64,000 bases of DNA from Limnobacter sp. 130 (GCF_902506325.1 NZ_LR732331.1:174732-238731); one strand, 5' to 3'; shown: positions 42,455-51,788, numbered from the stretch's first letter. Numbers and translations: made by a program. Notes: generated by a model from the sequence alone, not told the origin.

Positions 42455-43411
42455 TCACTTGATCAGGCCTTTTTCACGATAAAACTTTTCAGCACCTGGG
42501 TGCAATGGCACGGGCATGCCTTGCAACGCATTTTCAAACTTGATTGCATTGGCTGCCTTGTGGGCAGAGCGCAGTGCCTCGAGGTTTTCCCACAAGAGTT
42601 TGGTCATTTGGTAGGCCGTTTCATTGGACACTTCCGAATGTGTAATCAGGAAGTTCACCACAGCTGCGGTGGGTACGTCCTGTGTTTGTCCAACGTAAGT
42701 GTTTGCAGGAATAGTGCCCTCAACATAGGGAGCACCCAGCTTTTTCACCACGTCAGCAGGCACGGCCACCATGTTCACTTCCATGGAAGTGGACAGGTCT
42801 TTCAATGAGGCTACGCCCAAACCAGCAGATTGCAAGGTGGCGTCAAGCTGCCTGTTTTTCATCAGCTCAACTGATTCTGCATAGGGCAGGTATTCGGTTT
42901 TGCCCAGGTCTTTGTAGCTCATGCCAGCGGCTTCAAGAATTGCGCGTGCGTTCAGTTCTGTACCTGATTTAGGCGCACCCACTGACAATCCTTTGCCTTT
43001 GAGTTGAGCCAGGCTGGTAATGCCCGAAGATTTGGATGCCACGATTTGAACGTAGTTGGGGTAAATGGCTGCGATGCCGCGCAATTTGTTCAGCGGTGCC
43101 TTGAAGCCAGCTTCAGCGTTGCCTTCCCAGGCCAGCTTCACTGAGTCACCCAGCGAAATACCCAGTTCACCGCGGCCTTGCTGCAGCAGGTTCAGGTTTT
43201 CTACTGAGGCTTTGGTGGATTGAACCTGCGTGCGTGCACCTGGAATGTTGTCAGCATAAACCTTGGACAAGGCTACCCCGATTGGATAGTAAATGCCTGA
43301 AGTGCCGCCAGTCAGAATGTTAATGAATTCGGCCCGGGCGGGGGTTGTTGCAAGCGCCAAACCGGTGATGGCCGTGGCCAGAATTGCAATTTTCGCTTTG
43401 CGAAGTATCAT
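42455..43411 (-). CDS. TAXI family TRAP transporter solute-binding protein
   Basis: A 318-residue periplasmic protein with a signal peptide ending at ARA (about residue 27). The mature N-terminus carries the TAXI signature (FINILTGGTSGIYYPIGVALSKVY). The fold is two-lobed; length and motifs are intact. It captures the substrate for the fused permease encoded downstream. A two-component pair is encoded immediately upstream on the same strand and may control it. Confidence 0.92.
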   Translation of the reverse strand: MILRKAKIAILATAITGLALATTPARAEFINILTGGTSGIYYPIGVALSKVYADNIPGARTQVQSTKASVENLNLLQQGRGELGISLGDSVKLAWEGNAEAGFKAPLNKLRGIAAIYPNYVQIVASKSSGITSLAQLKGKGLSVGAPKSGTELNARAILEAAGMSYKDLGKTEYLPYAESVELMKNRQLDATLQSAGLGVASLKDLSTSMEVNMVAVPADVVKKLGAPYVEGTIPANTYVGQTQDVPTAAVVNFLITHSEVSNETAYQMTKLLWENLEALRSAHKAANAIKFENALQGMPVPLHPGAEKFYREKGLIK

Positions 43412-43550
43412 GCGTCATTCCTCCTGAGAAAGTGTTGTCGTATTTTGGTTGTGCAATGAATATCCCCGAGAACGTCGCAGGTTGCAAGGCAAACTGGCCA
43501 GTTTTTCCGCAAAATACGGGAAAATACGAATGAGGAAAACGTGAGTGTGT

Positions 43551-44261
43551 TTACTCACCGAAGCCGGGCGGTTTTCTGCCGAAACCTTGACTCCAGGCCC
43601 AAAACGCCAGTTCAAAGTCTGTTTGTACTCCCAGTTTTTGACGAATTTGTGACAGGTTGTTGCTCACGGTTTTGCCACTGATTCCCAAGCTGAGCCCCAC
43701 CTGGTCAATGGTCTTTCCTTCCACCAGCAGTCGCACCACATCGACTTCTCGGGGGGTGAGGCCCCCGGGGGTGGCCCCTGTCGAATCGGTCATTTCCCCT
43801 GCAAGATCCTGGGGGCTATCCTGGCTGTGTTGGGGAAAGTGCGGGGCGATCATGCCCAGGCTTTGAACATCGCTGGACACAAAGGTTTGCTCGCCCAATG
43901 CCATGCGAATGCCTTGAATCAGTTCATCAGGTTCGCTGGACTTGGTCACATACGCCCGTGCGCCTTGTTCCAGCGCTTTGGTGGCAACCACCGGGCTGTC
44001 GTGCATGGACAGCACCACCAAGGCCAGCCTGGGCCATTTCAAACGCACGCGCTTGATCAGTTCAAGTCCGCTTTGCCCGGGCATGCTGATGTCCAGTACC
44101 AAGGCGTCGCACGCTTGGGTTTTCAGCAAGGCAAAGGCTTGTTCAGCGTTGTTGGCTTCGCCCACCACTTGCAAATCGTGCTCTGAATCGATGAAGCGTT
44201 TGTAGCCTGCGCGCACGGCGGCATGGTCGTCTACCAAAATAATCTTTGACTCAAGCGGCAT
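43551..44261 (-). CDS. NarL/FixJ-type response regulator
   Basis: A 236-residue regulator. The receiver domain (about 6-122) has the acidic pair DD, the phosphorylation Asp in ALVLDISMPG near residue 56, and the conserved Thr/Ser and Lys (YVTKSSEP). A LuxR-type helix-turn-helix follows (LTPREVDVVRLLVEGKTIDQVGLSLGISGKTVS near 160-205). The ATG at 44261 starts the receiver domain; the longer frame is overlap with the kinase gene (11 bases). It is encoded 140 bases upstream of the TAXI binding protein on the same strand and is a candidate regulator of it. Confidence 0.9.
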   Translation of the reverse strand: MPLESKIILVDDHAAVRAGYKRFIDSEHDLQVVGEANNAEQAFALLKTQACDALVLDISMPGQSGLELIKRVRLKWPRLALVVLSMHDSPVVATKALEQGARAYVTKSSEPDELIQGIRMALGEQTFVSSDVQSLGMIAPHFPQHSQDSPQDLAGEMTDSTGATPGGLTPREVDVVRLLVEGKTIDQVGLSLGISGKTVSNNLSQIRQKLGVQTDFELAFWAWSQGFGRKPPGFGE

Positions 44262-45408
44262 GATTTTCCTCTGCGACCGGAACATGGCAACGCAACACAA
44301 ACCTGTCCTCCTCGGTGTTCCAGAACACGCGGCCTTGCAGGCTGGCCATTCTTTCGCGAATGCCGGTGAGTCCCAAAGAAGGCGTGATCGGACCCTTTGC
44401 GGCGAGTCCGTCATTCTCAACAATCAAAATGAATTCCCGGGTTTGATCATCGAAACCTGCCAACACTTTCACTTTCTTGGTGCTAGCGTGGCGGGCGGCG
44501 TTGGTGAGCGCTTCTTGCAGGGTGCGATACACCGCAATTGGGGCCTCCTTGGGCAGCTCAGGTGTGTTGGCCGCCCAGGCGAAGTCCACATACCAGCCGT
44601 GGCGTTTGGCCCAGTTGTCGAGCAGGTCCAGTGCCGCGTCGCGCAAAGAAACCTCCAAAAGCAGGTGCGGCTTCAATTCGCGAAGTGAGCTGCGCAGCCA
44701 GCCCATCATTTCCTGCGCTTGATCGTGGACGGCTTTCGCTGCTTCCTGTGTATGTGCCTGCGTGCTTCTGACCAGAAAGGCAGAATTCACGGAAATCGAG
44801 GTTAGCGATTGGCCAAAGTAATCATGCAGGTCCTGGGCAATCGCTTGTCGTTCGCGCTCTTGAAGGTCAACCACGCGATTCAACAGATCACGGCTTTTTT
44901 TCTGCTCAGCGTTCAGGGTGTTGATCAGTTGGGACACGCTGTCGTGAATTCGTTTGAATTCCTCAATCCTGAATTCGTCTGAAATCTTCAAGCCCGGCGG
45001 CGGCAAGCTCGGGTCGCGTTCAGCTTCCTCATAGTCGCGCAAGCCCTGTACCAATTGCTGCAAAGGTTTGTTCAAGGCGGGTCTTAGGGAATACCAAACC
45101 ACCACACCGCTGCCCGCAGCCATGAGCAGCAACATGGCGCTAATTAAATAGAGTTCCCGCCGTGTTTCCCTGCGTTCCTGTTCTGCTTTGCGTTCGGCCA
45201 GTTGTTGGCGCAGGCGTTGTAGCGCGATATTGCCAAGTGGCTCGGCGCTAGACAGACCCCGGTGCAAGTCGTCGACCAGTGCAGAGGCTGCAGCGTATTC
45301 GGTTTTTACATCGAGCCGACCCATGGCGAACACCACCAACACGCAGAACACGGCCCACAGGCCGAGCCAGGTGAGCAATCGTCTAACCAGCAACTCGCTT
45401 AAACGCAT
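44251..45408 (-). CDS. sensor histidine kinase (HisKA_3, NarX/UhpB class)
   Basis: A 385-residue membrane kinase. Two helices (about 15-32 and 85-107) bound a short periplasmic or extracytoplasmic domain. A HAMP-like linker follows, then HisKA_3 with the phospho-His in AIAQDLHDYFGQSL near residue 200, and an HATPase domain with LQEALTNAARHA and GLTGIRERMASLQG. The ATG at 45408 is chosen because the extra 67 residues of the longer frame have no membrane-kinase character. Cognate response regulator overlaps downstream. Signal unknown. Confidence 0.9.
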   Translation of the reverse strand: MRLSELLVRRLLTWLGLWAVFCVLVVFAMGRLDVKTEYAAASALVDDLHRGLSSAEPLGNIALQRLRQQLAERKAEQERRETRRELYLISAMLLLMAAGSGVVVWYSLRPALNKPLQQLVQGLRDYEEAERDPSLPPPGLKISDEFRIEEFKRIHDSVSQLINTLNAEQKKSRDLLNRVVDLQERERQAIAQDLHDYFGQSLTSISVNSAFLVRSTQAHTQEAAKAVHDQAQEMMGWLRSSLRELKPHLLLEVSLRDAALDLLDNWAKRHGWYVDFAWAANTPELPKEAPIAVYRTLQEALTNAARHASTKKVKVLAGFDDQTREFILIVENDGLAAKGPITPSLGLTGIRERMASLQGRVFWNTEEDRFVLRCHVPVAEENHAA

Positions 45409-45624
45409 GGATTGAATACCTTGAATGAATAGCAACAATGTGCACCAGAAATTGCGGGTGTTGAAGGGGTGAAATCCTTTTCGGGAAAACTTCCCTGTTG
45501 AAACCTGGAAAATTTCAAGAATATGTAGGGAACAAGTCGCGTGGTTGTCTGGCCATTCTCCATGGCGCGCAGAGCAGGTTGACCGCGTGACTTCAAAAAA
45601 CAATTCCAATTCAAAGGGCTATGC

Positions 45625-48108
45625 ATGTTTGCGCGTCAACATTCTTTTGGGTGCCTCGGGGTCGTTGCACTTTCCGGTTTTTCCATGTTTGGTTCTGTCA
45701 GTGCCCAGCCACTGCAAGAGGTTGAGGTGATCTCGACCACTCCTTTGCCGGGTTCTTCCATACCCGTTGATCAGGCCCCGTTCAGTGTCAAGAAGGCCGA
45801 TGACTTTCAACAGAACGCTGACCGGGAGTCGCTGAGCCGAAGCTTGTTTCGCGGTATCAATGGTGTGCAGGTCACAGACAATCAGGGCAATCCTTATCAG
45901 TCCGATGTGACGTATCGCGGATTTTCTGTGACCCCCTTGTTGGGCACGCCGCCTGGTTTGTCGGTGTATGTGGACGGTGTACGGCAAAACGAAACATTTG
46001 GCGATGTGGTGCGCTTTGATGCCATACCGCAATCGGCCCTGAAAGAGGTGGCCGTGCTGCCGGGCACCATGCCGCAATTCGGTTTGAATTCATTGGGTGG
46101 GGCCATTGTGATGCAAACCAAAAGCGGTCGGGATTTTCAGGGTACGCAACTGGATGCAGAGCTGGGTGATTTCGGACGCACCCGCTTTGGTGCGCAGAAG
46201 GGCTGGGTGGATGAACCGACACAACGTGACTTCTATGTGAACTTCAATTCATTCAGGGAAGATGGCTGGCGTGTGTTGTCGCCCAGTTCAGTGATGCAGT
46301 TGTTCGGCAAAATGGGGGTGCTGTCGGGCGACACACAAACCAATTTCAGCTTGTCGCTTTACGAATCAGACTTGAACGGCAATGGCGTGGTGCCGCGCAG
46401 TTTTTATGAGCAAAGCCGCGCGCAGTCTTACACCTACTTTGACAATACCCAAAACACTGGCGGTCAGTTTGCAGTGGACTTCACCCGGTATTTGCAAAGC
46501 GGTGCGGAGTTGACTGCAAATGCGTATTATCGCAGCTCAAAATCGACCACCTTCAATGGCGATGGCAACGAGAACGAAGATTACCGCTTCGGTGTGGCGG
46601 AGTTTGAGCCAGACCGTGCCGAAGTGGAAGGCAATCTGGGCCCAGGCACTTACAACGTTACTTGCAGTGCACCTGCTGCCACCGCTTATGCACCTGGTAC
46701 TGTCACCTTTGATGAAAACGACCCTGCTGCCATGGATCCCGACAGCGCCGATTGCCCCGGTGCAAACAACCGCGGTGTATTGAACCAGGACGTGGTTGGC
46801 TTGGGCCTGCAATACGCACTGGCACCCATGGGCGCACACAAGGTGTTGGTGGGCACGCAGCTTGAATTTGGCAAATCGGATTTTCGGCGCAGCTATGCCT
46901 TGGGCGTGTTCAATGAAGATCGCACAGTGCGGGAATTGTACGCGCCGATTGAACAGGTCAATGTGGAGGCCAATAACCGGCAGTTTGGCGTGTATGCGCA
47001 AGACGTGTGGACCCTGAATGACAAAACCACCCTGTTACTCGGTGGCCGCTACAACCATGCCTCGGTTAAAACCACGGACCGTTTAAAGCCTGTGTTGATC
47101 AACGAAGAGGGCGAGGCCAGCCCGGGCTTGAACAATGACTACACTTACAGGCGATTCAATCCTTCGGTCGGTATTGCTTACCAAACTGCCATACACAGCA
47201 CCTGGTATGCCAGTGCAGGCACCAGCAACCGCGTGCCAACGCCGGTTGAGCTGGCCTGTTCTGATCCTGAATTCCCTTGCTTGTTGCCCAATGCCATGGC
47301 GGCAGACCCGTTCCTTGAGCAGGTCATTACCACCACCGTGGAGGGCGGTTATCGGACGCGCTGGGCAACAGGCAGCACCCAGTATGGTTTTTCCTTCAAT
47401 GTGTTCAAGGCCGACAACAAAAACGATATTTTGTTTGTGACCGATGGCGCAGGTTCTGGCGGCTTTTTTCAGAACTACGGCAAAACTCGTCGGCAAGGCG
47501 TTGAACTGGATTTTGATCTTGACACCCCAGTCTGGAATTTTGGTGCCAGTTATCAATACCTGGATGCCACATTCCAGAGCGCAGCGCGACTGGCCAGCGA
47601 GGGCAATAGCAGTGCGGTGGATTTGAATGGTGACCCGGCGGTTGAAGGTGGATTTATTCAGGTACAGCCTGGTCACAAAATTCCGGGCTTGGCTGAGCAC
47701 AATGTGAAGTTGTCATTGGGGTACAAGGCCAGCGATACAACCACGCTGTTTGTGGACATGCAGGCACAAAGTGAGCAATTCGCTCGCGGTAACGAGAACA
47801 ATCAGCACCAGGCAGGTGTGGTGAATATTCCTGGTGAGGGGCCTGTTGAATTTCGGGACAATGGTCGAACTCCGGGTTTTGCCGTGTTCAATTTGGGTTT
47901 GAATCACGAGGTGAGCAAAAATCTCACTTTCATTGCCCGGCTGAACAACGTATTCGATCGTGAGTATTTCAACGGCGCAGTGCTGGGTGGCAATGTATTT
48001 GACCGCAATGGTGCGTTGGTTGAAGACGAGGGCGATATTACGTATGAAAGCTTTTTGGCGCCCGGAACCCCCCGAAATGCGTGGGTGGGCCTGAGTCTGC
48101 GGTTCTAA
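45625..48108 (+). CDS. TonB-dependent receptor
   Basis: An 827-residue outer-membrane receptor: signal peptide to about residue 27, a TonB-box-like EVEVISTTP start, plug domain (about 45-165), and a barrel ending in GLSLRF. It is not of the siderophore class at 2249; the plug (SDVTYRGFSVTPLLGTPPGLSVYVDGVRQNETFGDVV) resembles receptors for organic or metal-chelate ligands. It leads a plus-strand cluster with ExbB/ExbD-like proteins and a metallo-beta-lactamase-like protein related to quinoprotein relay hydrolases. This raises a link to PQQ or lanthanide uptake, but no ligand can be read from the sequence. Confidence 0.88.
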   Translation: MFARQHSFGCLGVVALSGFSMFGSVSAQPLQEVEVISTTPLPGSSIPVDQAPFSVKKADDFQQNADRESLSRSLFRGINGVQVTDNQGNPYQSDVTYRGFSVTPLLGTPPGLSVYVDGVRQNETFGDVVRFDAIPQSALKEVAVLPGTMPQFGLNSLGGAIVMQTKSGRDFQGTQLDAELGDFGRTRFGAQKGWVDEPTQRDFYVNFNSFREDGWRVLSPSSVMQLFGKMGVLSGDTQTNFSLSLYESDLNGNGVVPRSFYEQSRAQSYTYFDNTQNTGGQFAVDFTRYLQSGAELTANAYYRSSKSTTFNGDGNENEDYRFGVAEFEPDRAEVEGNLGPGTYNVTCSAPAATAYAPGTVTFDENDPAAMDPDSADCPGANNRGVLNQDVVGLGLQYALAPMGAHKVLVGTQLEFGKSDFRRSYALGVFNEDRTVRELYAPIEQVNVEANNRQFGVYAQDVWTLNDKTTLLLGGRYNHASVKTTDRLKPVLINEEGEASPGLNNDYTYRRFNPSVGIAYQTAIHSTWYASAGTSNRVPTPVELACSDPEFPCLLPNAMAADPFLEQVITTTVEGGYRTRWATGSTQYGFSFNVFKADNKNDILFVTDGAGSGGFFQNYGKTRRQGVELDFDLDTPVWNFGASYQYLDATFQSAARLASEGNSSAVDLNGDPAVEGGFIQVQPGHKIPGLAEHNVKLSLGYKASDTTTLFVDMQAQSEQFARGNENNQHQAGVVNIPGEGPVEFRDNGRTPGFAVFNLGLNHEVSKNLTFIARLNNVFDREYFNGAVLGGNVFDRNGALVEDEGDITYESFLAPGTPRNAWVGLSLRF

Positions 48109-48174
48109 TATTTTGAGGCGACGCCTGAATCGGATATCCTTTCGGGGTTGTGTTGATTCAGGCTTTGCTTTCAC

Positions 48175-49191
48175 ATGCATTTGAACGTTCGAAATTTTAT
48201 CCTTGTTGTTTCTTTGCTGTTTGCAACGCCGCTGTTGCATGCCCAGCCTGCAAACTGTTGGCAGCAGCACCGCGCCACTGTGTACGAGTGGACTTGCGCA
48301 GGCCAAAGCCTGCCTGCAGAAGGACAAGATTTTGCCTTGTCAATTGTGGTGGTTGATTCTCCAAAAGCCTTGATGGTGATCGATTCGGGAGCCACTGCAG
48401 CGGTGGGTGAAAGTGCCGCGGCAGCCATTCGTTCCAAATTTGGAACCAAACCGATCTGGATTCTGAATACCCAACCGAAGCCCGAGCATGTGCTGGGCAA
48501 TGTTGGATTTCGCGCCGCTTTCGCTGCCACATTGAGCGAAGGTGAGTCGTTTGCAAGCCGCTTGGTGGCGGGCAAGCGCACGGCAGACTTGATGCAAGCC
48601 CGTTGCCCAACATGCATTGAGAATTTTTCTGAGCGCATGGGCAGTGGCTCTGTGAAGGGCACGGAATCTTTGGTTCCCGGCCGTATTTTAAGAACAAAAA
48701 CCGGGCACTTGGGTGTGTTGCACAACGATTGGGTTTCTTGGACATTCCGTTTGTACAAGGACCTTGAAACCGAAGAAGCATTGGTATTGCGTAATCGGGA
48801 ACTCAAACTTTGGTGGGTGGGGTCTGCGGTGCAAAACCGGGACATTCCCGATTTGTACGACGGCAATGTGGTGGAGCGTATCAATTTTCTGGGACGGCTT
48901 AAGGCCCTTATGCGATCGGATGAGACCATTTTGACCTCATTTGGCGCTTTGGGCCCCGACTGGATAGAGCGCAATCTGAACTACTTTGTGCGGGTTCAGC
49001 AGTCGGTCTTGTACGGTTTGGAGGAAGGGGTCAGCGAGGTGGAGTTGATTCAACAAATCAGCGCAGACATTGGCGAATTCAAGAATCCTGTGTATGTGCA
49101 AACCGACCCCAACGTCAATGCCAAGGCACTTGAAACCCATCAACTGAATATCCAGCGAATTTTCCGTCAAACAGAGCCATTTACTTTCTGA
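48175..49191 (+). CDS. catalytically degenerate metallo-beta-lactamase-fold protein, relay-hydrolase-like
   Basis: A 338-residue exported protein (signal peptide to about residue 23). The fold pattern parallels the relay hydrolase at 18086 (IWILNTQPKPEHVLGNVGF against the metal-motif strand there). All metal motifs have decayed: HxHxDH is QPKPEH, GHTxxD is DLETEE, and SHG is SFG. A pair CPTC at about residues 142-145 is an unusual addition. It is likely a binding or scaffold protein, not an enzyme. It sits between the TonB receptor and the ExbB-like gene on the same strand. Confidence 0.7.
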   Translation: MHLNVRNFILVVSLLFATPLLHAQPANCWQQHRATVYEWTCAGQSLPAEGQDFALSIVVVDSPKALMVIDSGATAAVGESAAAAIRSKFGTKPIWILNTQPKPEHVLGNVGFRAAFAATLSEGESFASRLVAGKRTADLMQARCPTCIENFSERMGSGSVKGTESLVPGRILRTKTGHLGVLHNDWVSWTFRLYKDLETEEALVLRNRELKLWWVGSAVQNRDIPDLYDGNVVERINFLGRLKALMRSDETILTSFGALGPDWIERNLNYFVRVQQSVLYGLEEGVSEVELIQQISADIGEFKNPVYVQTDPNVNAKALETHQLNIQRIFRQTEPFTF

Positions 49192-49278
49192 TCCGACTGG
49201 CTGGAATACGGCTTGCTTGTAGTCTCTTGAACTGTTGCAAACTGGGACAGGCGAACAACAACCAAGGGACTATTCGCA

Positions 49279-49929
49279 TTGAACACCAACAAAACACACA
49301 CCCTGTTTTTGCTGTGGGTGCTGCTGATCAGCCTGACTGCGTTTGGTTTTTACATGACCTGGCACAAGGGCTTGTTCCAATGGATCATTCTGACTGACAA
49401 CACCCGCATTTGCGTGGTTATTGTGTTGGCCTTCGTAGTGGGTAGCGGCCTGGCCGGTTGGCGCAGCGTTTACTTGAGTCGGCAGTGGCAGTACTTCGAG
49501 CAGATCCGTCTCGGCGCAAGCAATTTCAAATTGGGCCAATCCATTTGCCATGACTATTTGACCCATCCCTTGGCGCATCCCAGTGAAGGTCAGTTGATGG
49601 CCGAGGTGATGGCCGAACGTGCACGGGGCACTCACCAGGTGGGCTGGTTTGTGACCGGGTTGATGATCAAACTGGGACTGCTGGGCACGGTGGTCGGTTT
49701 CATCATGATGCTCAGTAGCCTGGAAGGTTTGGAGCAACTGGACATATCCGACATCAAGACCCTGATGCAACAAATGACGCAGGGCATGGGCGTGGCGATG
49801 AACACCACCTTGGTTGGTTTGATCGGCAGCATTTTGTTGGGCTTGCAGTTTTTGATGCTGGATCGCCATGCCGACAAGCTGATTGCTGCCACTGTGGATT
49901 ATGCACACCGAAACGTGAAAGCGAGCTGA
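49279..49929 (+). CDS. ExbB/TolQ/MotA-like proton-channel protein
   Basis: A 216-residue membrane protein with three or four helices. The C-terminal pair carries the family motif GLLGTVVGFIMML (near residue 135) and GVAMNTTLVGLIGSILLG, the proton-channel core of ExbB, TolQ and MotA. The N-terminal half differs from standard ExbB. Together with the ExbD-like protein encoded 5 bases downstream it should form a proton-motive-force-driven motor, here apparently dedicated to the preceding TonB receptor. No tonB gene is nearby. Confidence 0.8.
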   Translation: MNTNKTHTLFLLWVLLISLTAFGFYMTWHKGLFQWIILTDNTRICVVIVLAFVVGSGLAGWRSVYLSRQWQYFEQIRLGASNFKLGQSICHDYLTHPLAHPSEGQLMAEVMAERARGTHQVGWFVTGLMIKLGLLGTVVGFIMMLSSLEGLEQLDISDIKTLMQQMTQGMGVAMNTTLVGLIGSILLGLQFLMLDRHADKLIAATVDYAHRNVKAS

Positions 49930-49934
49930 GCAGC

Positions 49935-50543
49935 ATGCCGCTTTTCAATCACAAACCAGACTTCGAGCTGGACCCGTTCACAGATTTGATCTTCAACGCC
50001 TTGTTGATTTTCACCTTTCTGTTCTTGATGGCTTTGTTGCTGCTGAACCCGCCTGCCAAAAGCGGAATTATTGATCCCAAAGCCGAGTTTTTGGTGACGG
50101 TGAGTTGGCCGGACAACGACCCCAATGACATTGATGTGTGGGCGGCCGGGCCCGCCGGTGCGCAGGTGTGGTTTATGCGGCCACAAGACGGCCTGTTGCA
50201 CCTGGACCGTGATGACCGTGGGCTGGCCAATGACACTCAGGAAATTGAAGGCAAAACCTTTGTGAATCCATTGAACCAGGAGGTGTTGACCATTCGTGGG
50301 CGACCACCCGGTGAATACATTGTCAATTTGCATTATTACAAATCGGAGAACAACCAGCCTGTGCCTGTGAATGTGTATGTGGCAGAGGTGAACCCGAAAT
50401 TGAAGGTATTGCATTACTCCACCGTGAACCTGCAGCAACAAGGCGATGAGGCCACTGCGGTGCGTTTTACGATTGACACCAGTGGCACTGTGGGCAATAT
50501 CAACCAACTTGAAAAATCTTTGGTGAAGGCAGACGGAAAATGA
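49935..50543 (+). CDS. ExbD/MotB-like single-helix protein with a periplasmic beta domain
   Basis: A 202-residue protein. A single helix near residues 17-37 begins with DPFTDLIFN, in which the Asp matches the proton-carrying Asp of ExbD, TolR and MotB. The rest (about 50-195) is not the ExbD periplasmic domain but a beta-rich domain with WPDNDPNDIDVWAAGPAG, similar to the DUF2135/YfaP-like fold. Such a join of a stator-type helix to this domain is unusual. It overlaps the next gene by ATGA and follows the ExbB-like gene directly. Confidence 0.7.
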   Translation: MPLFNHKPDFELDPFTDLIFNALLIFTFLFLMALLLLNPPAKSGIIDPKAEFLVTVSWPDNDPNDIDVWAAGPAGAQVWFMRPQDGLLHLDRDDRGLANDTQEIEGKTFVNPLNQEVLTIRGRPPGEYIVNLHYYKSENNQPVPVNVYVAEVNPKLKVLHYSTVNLQQQGDEATAVRFTIDTSGTVGNINQLEKSLVKADGK

Positions 50544-51055
50544 ATGAAGTGTTAGTGGGTTTGGGCATTGCCTATATTTTTCTGGCGGCACTTTTGCTGT
50601 TGGCCCTTGTGTATGGCCGAATACACTGGTCGCTCAAGCTGGTTCTGATTGTGGTGTCGGTGGGTTTTTATTGGGTCAGTTACATCAATTGGCAAAACGC
50701 GCAGGGTTGGCCAAGCCAGGCGGAATTGCCCAAGCGATTTCTGTTTTATGCGGTGGTGGTTGAAGAACCCGACAAAACCGAAGGCATCAAAGGGCGGTTG
50801 TTCGTGTGGGCCAGCGATCTGGCCAATGACAGACCTTCTGAAACGCCGCGTGCGTATGAGTTGCCCTACGACAAAGAACTGCATGTGAAACTGGACGCAG
50901 CACAACGCCAAATGCGCAACGGAAATCTGCAAATTGGGGAAGTGGGGGGCGAGTTGTTTGACCCGACTTCAGCCAGAGACAACAACCGGATTGCAGACAA
51001 GAAAATTGATCTGGAATTCACGGATTTGCCCGATCCCCAGTTGCCGGAGAAGTAA
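50540..51055 (+). CDS. two-helix membrane protein of the ExbB/ExbD-like cluster
   Basis: A 171-residue protein with helices near residues 3-23 and 30-48 and a soluble C-terminal part of about 115 residues with a WASDLANDRPSETPRAYELPY segment. No family is recognised. It is coupled by ATGA to the ExbD-like gene and ends 4 bases before the lipoprotein gene, so it is part of the same complex or pathway. The soluble tail probably faces the periplasm. Confidence 0.65.
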   Translation: MNEVLVGLGIAYIFLAALLLLALVYGRIHWSLKLVLIVVSVGFYWVSYINWQNAQGWPSQAELPKRFLFYAVVVEEPDKTEGIKGRLFVWASDLANDRPSETPRAYELPYDKELHVKLDAAQRQMRNGNLQIGEVGGELFDPTSARDNNRIADKKIDLEFTDLPDPQLPEK

Positions 51056-51058
51056 GCC

Positions 51059-51772
51059 ATGTTGAAAGTTTTGAGTGTGGTCTTTTTGACGCTTGGTCTG
51101 GCATCTTGTTCCAAGGTGGGCGGGGGCGAATACTTTCCGCTGGACGAAGGCATGCAGTGGCATTACCAACTTGATTACGTGATGCCCGATGGCAAGAACA
51201 AAAAAGGCCTGACGATTCGCACGGTGGGGCAATCCAGCTTCAAAACCGAAGACGATGAAATCAAGGGCATGGTGCGAAGAACATCCGACGGCACGGATTA
51301 TTTCATTCAGGAGCGGGCCGATGGTTTTTACCGTGTTGGCAAACGCGTCATTGTGCAGACCAAGCCGCAAGCCGACAAAACCGCTCGTTTGATATTGCCC
51401 AAGGGTCGAAACCTTCGAGTGGGTTACACCTGGACGCAGGACACCAGCCCGTATGTGATGCACTGGATGCCGCCATTTATTGAGGCCAATGCCAGTATCA
51501 AGCCTTTTGATTTGGTCTATGAGGTTGCTTCACTCGATGAGACCGTGGAAACACCTGCGGGTGTTTTTGAGAAATGTATTCGCCTGGATGGCACGGGCAA
51601 AATGGTGTTCTATGCAGACGCCAGCGCGGGCTATCAGGAAATTCTGATTAACCACAGTGAATGGTATGCGCCCGGTGTCGGGTTGGTGAAGCTGGAGCGT
51701 GAAGAGCCCTTGAACACCAGCATCATGAAAGGGGGGAAAGTGACCATGGCGCTAACGCGCTTGCTTCAATAA
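51059..51772 (+). CDS. outer-membrane-type lipoprotein of the ExbB/ExbD-like cluster
   Basis: A 237-residue lipoprotein: the lipobox LASC puts the lipidated Cys at residue 17. The residue after Cys is Ser, not Asp, so transport to the outer membrane is expected. The body is beta-rich with an FPLDEGMQWHYQLDY start, resembling proteins of the DUF3108/YceI-like beta class, but I assign no family. Last gene of the plus-strand cluster that starts with the TonB receptor. Confidence 0.7.
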   Translation: MLKVLSVVFLTLGLASCSKVGGGEYFPLDEGMQWHYQLDYVMPDGKNKKGLTIRTVGQSSFKTEDDEIKGMVRRTSDGTDYFIQERADGFYRVGKRVIVQTKPQADKTARLILPKGRNLRVGYTWTQDTSPYVMHWMPPFIEANASIKPFDLVYEVASLDETVETPAGVFEKCIRLDGTGKMVFYADASAGYQEILINHSEWYAPGVGLVKLEREEPLNTSIMKGGKVTMALTRLLQ

Positions 51773-51788
51773 TTCCCCCGGATCTTTT

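Noticed and set aside
43412..43470. Sigma-54-like sequence before the TAXI binding protein
   Set aside because: The best minus-strand candidate, GGGGATATTCATTGCA, has GG and TTGCA but a poor -24 box; a two-component system nearby is a simpler regulator.
49279..50543. Resemblance of the ExbB/ExbD-like pair to the ZorA/ZorB motor of Zorya defence
   Set aside because: There is no long ZorA tail, no peptidoglycan-binding domain and no helicase or nuclease partner; the TonB receptor context fits a transport motor better.
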